Shown here piece by piece: positions 22,301-22,554 of a DNA stretch of 22,554 bases. Position 1 is the stretch's first letter; every line of letters starts with the position of its first letter. The stretch is from a virus. Both the position numbers and the translations under genes were made by a program. The stretch spans positions 1 through 22,554 of IMG/VR virus record IMGVR_UViG_3300020185_000283; one strand, 5' to 3'. The notes under the pieces are model-generated. The model did not search any database. It was not told where the DNA came from and was given only the letters and a program-made list of their open reading frames with translations.

Positions 22301-22554
22301 TATCTGATAGTACCTTAGAGGATATGGGTATTGTACCCCAAGAGAGTGATGTTAAGACTGATAGTCAAGGTAACTTAATTGTTGGTGAAGACACACTGTT
22401 ACCAAATAAAAAAGGGATAAAGAGAGATAAGAGAGGTAACATATCTAGGGTTGTGTTACAAAGCCCTGACGGATCTGTAACAAGAACACTAAGAGGTGCA
22501 AACGCAGAAGACGCTGCATATCAAATACTACTGAAGGAGGCTCAATCTCCAGAG
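19354..22554 (+). CDS. Giant internal virion / polyvalent-type protein (N-terminal part)
   Basis: An ATG at 19354, 12 nt after the previous stop, opens a frame with no stop for 1067 codons to the window edge, so the gene is partial at its 3' end. Residues 5-63 are two tandem copies of a roughly 30-aa motif (YIKDIYDNLGGESVFGNY, then YIKDVYDSQGESVFGSYDDF). An acidic Ser/Thr/Glu linker follows. Residues about 110-195 form a domain with GVLSNEDGSVSTHKMRTETD, FPTVFQNKDGSFVD and IAYGKGSWKP. The middle is Lys/Glu-rich helix with several hydrophobic stretches (about 455-478, 572-590, 609-625, 753-770). The visible end has DGQRVVVEDADGNITEIGNV and LQSPDGSVTRTLRGANAEDA, which resemble large polyvalent-protein linker domains. 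It probably travels with the DNA into the host, and enzymatic domains may lie beyond the window. Confidence 0.75.
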   Translation, partial: MDDKYIKDIYDNLGGESVFGNYNDYYSLITSDDSYIKDVYDSQGESVFGSYDDFVSLVKKKDDSVVSTSQEGVTESTTKEEKTPTSLESSDVTVDIPTLEEEEEFELYIPDAPYREGVLSNEDGSVSTHKMRTETDGQGNWFSFPTVFQNKDGSFVDMSNQAEQDWRSVYEVAQNRDEVIDFGDDKESAIAYGKGSWKPIYDANKNIQLLDSVGYIEANEDFRSLGLEGISDFDKERLESREKSYRLKNPETGEIQYKKESQIKPEIIEAIKIYETSRDDSYKKNYTDVQVDVEDFDRDDVPDASKLDSLGINQEDYLKWDKVNTRQEGSVFKFMKRLLTSEEGDEFEKEQRQYEKLQSYQATQLNGITNDLEKNQAKQKLTSNPEKIKVLKKEEKNLQKEFYSKVQVMSRAIDLFPKFKEKTVDKDLEKRKRLYSAVKEGGLNETSQGTIELLRAGGTALSDFSINFLGGIPAFIDQRLATIGYDKKGFLAGLSDMFTDSAEHVDLEYGAVKRSGFMSGKPVTYRGQQYFVDKNGKVYDTETNILMDGIIPLSDVKEIQKRSKDVPEEETMWTGGSVATGLTSTLVNLFGLIRTGGKVKNTLGLKGKRAGSIGMGITSFTSGVVDNVDDIRSQLIATGMSEKEAMDIAVNAGQAISTLDGIFSGLAGSNEKLLTGLTGIKNQIKNLAITKGKDFTTKEFKRKFSELIKENGKELFVEELPVLFSEKGINYLVNRSIGQNVLDSKITKENIIETAVMTLGATSILGSRKLLSGNNRADLVRTIAADIGDLQGTLDALVKEGSLTKKEASNAYTEIYSMQTAENLTKGTILVSENMETASDLLIQRQKLINQKEGLEGPGKQNIDNKIADVDAQLDALYKKDKQEAEDIINKTKTDEDSIQEQKTDAEPAEGVQEVEAEVREPFVTEKKKEKISDALNRPITLTDLGGSKLDTPIEGDMYVDGQRVVVEDADGNITEIGNVDEISDSTLEDMGIVPQESDVKTDSQGNLIVGEDTLLPNKKGIKRDKRGNISRVVLQSPDGSVTRTLRGANAEDAAYQILLKEAQSPE
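19366..19455 (+). repeat. Tandem repeat unit 1 in the giant protein
   Basis: This encodes residues 5-34, starting YIKDIYDN and ending SLITSDDS. It is followed without a gap by a second, slightly shorter copy. Shared key residues are Y-I-K-D-[IV]-Y-D, G-E-S-V-F-G, Y-[ND]-D-[YF] and S-L. Confidence 0.85.
19456..19542 (+). repeat. Tandem repeat unit 2 in the giant protein
   Basis: This encodes residues 35-63, starting YIKDVYDS and ending SLVKKKDD. Protein similarity to unit 1 exceeds half of positions, while many codons differ at the third base. The duplication is therefore old or conserved by selection rather than recent. The short repeat is probably a small docking fold. Confidence 0.85.

Overview
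The window reads as the virion-assembly region of a tailed, podovirus-like phage (or prophage) of a Bacteroidetes host. The DNA is AT-rich and every gene lies on the + strand, packed tightly with 1-23 nt overlaps or short gaps. Gene order is canonical: terminase large subunit, portal, scaffold-like acidic protein, major capsid protein, head-tail adaptor/ring proteins, a very long tail 'stabilization/muzzle' protein, and internal (ejected) virion proteins. The host assignment rests on two things. Start codons are preceded by A-rich stretches rather than Shine-Dalgarno sites, and four intergenic boxes match the Bacteroidetes -7 promoter element TAnnTTTG. Protein style and order resemble crAss-like (Crassvirales) and related marine or flavobacterial podoviruses. 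That placement is from memory of the families and was not checked by a search.

Layout. 1-91 is the tail end of an unknown gene. 92-246 is an A-rich spacer with a possible 24-codon micro-ORF and a promoter. 247-1523 holds four small genes leading into packaging: a coiled-coil protein, a 74-aa conserved-type protein, a GroES-like co-chaperonin that appears to carry two tandem GroES-fold halves, and a 93-aa helical protein in the usual small-terminase position. 1501-6161 encodes TerL and portal. 6180-8741 is a capsid unit: promoter, scaffold-like protein, major capsid protein, terminator. 8775-9518 is a virion-type protein, followed by a terminator and a new promoter at 9547-9590. 9607-16967 encodes two adaptor/ring candidates, the 1568-aa muzzle/stabilization protein and a 251-aa companion. 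A further promoter at 16976 leads into three internal-virion/ejection candidates. The last is a giant protein open for 1067 codons to the window edge. No stretch over 300 bases lacks a gene.

How it works together (inference from family roles). TerL pumps DNA through the portal into a capsid built from the major capsid protein on the scaffold-like protein. The GroES-like protein may adapt the host GroEL for folding the capsid or another large virion protein. The ring proteins and muzzle close the portal and form the short tail. The 244-aa, 531-aa and giant proteins are probably packaged in the head or tail and ejected with the DNA.

Most notable observations: the double GroES-like protein; the non-ATG start, or possible +1 frameshift, at the junction into TerL; a similar small beta-barrel-like module in three different virion proteins; duplicated insertion domains and a bacterial-adhesin-like (InlB B-repeat type) domain in the muzzle; a set of near-leaderless promoters without a -33 element; complete avoidance of ATA in the capsid gene; and a codon-usage island around 18.72-22.08 kb that suggests mosaic exchange in the ejection genes. 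No tRNA, rRNA, CRISPR array, integrase or insertion sequence was seen.
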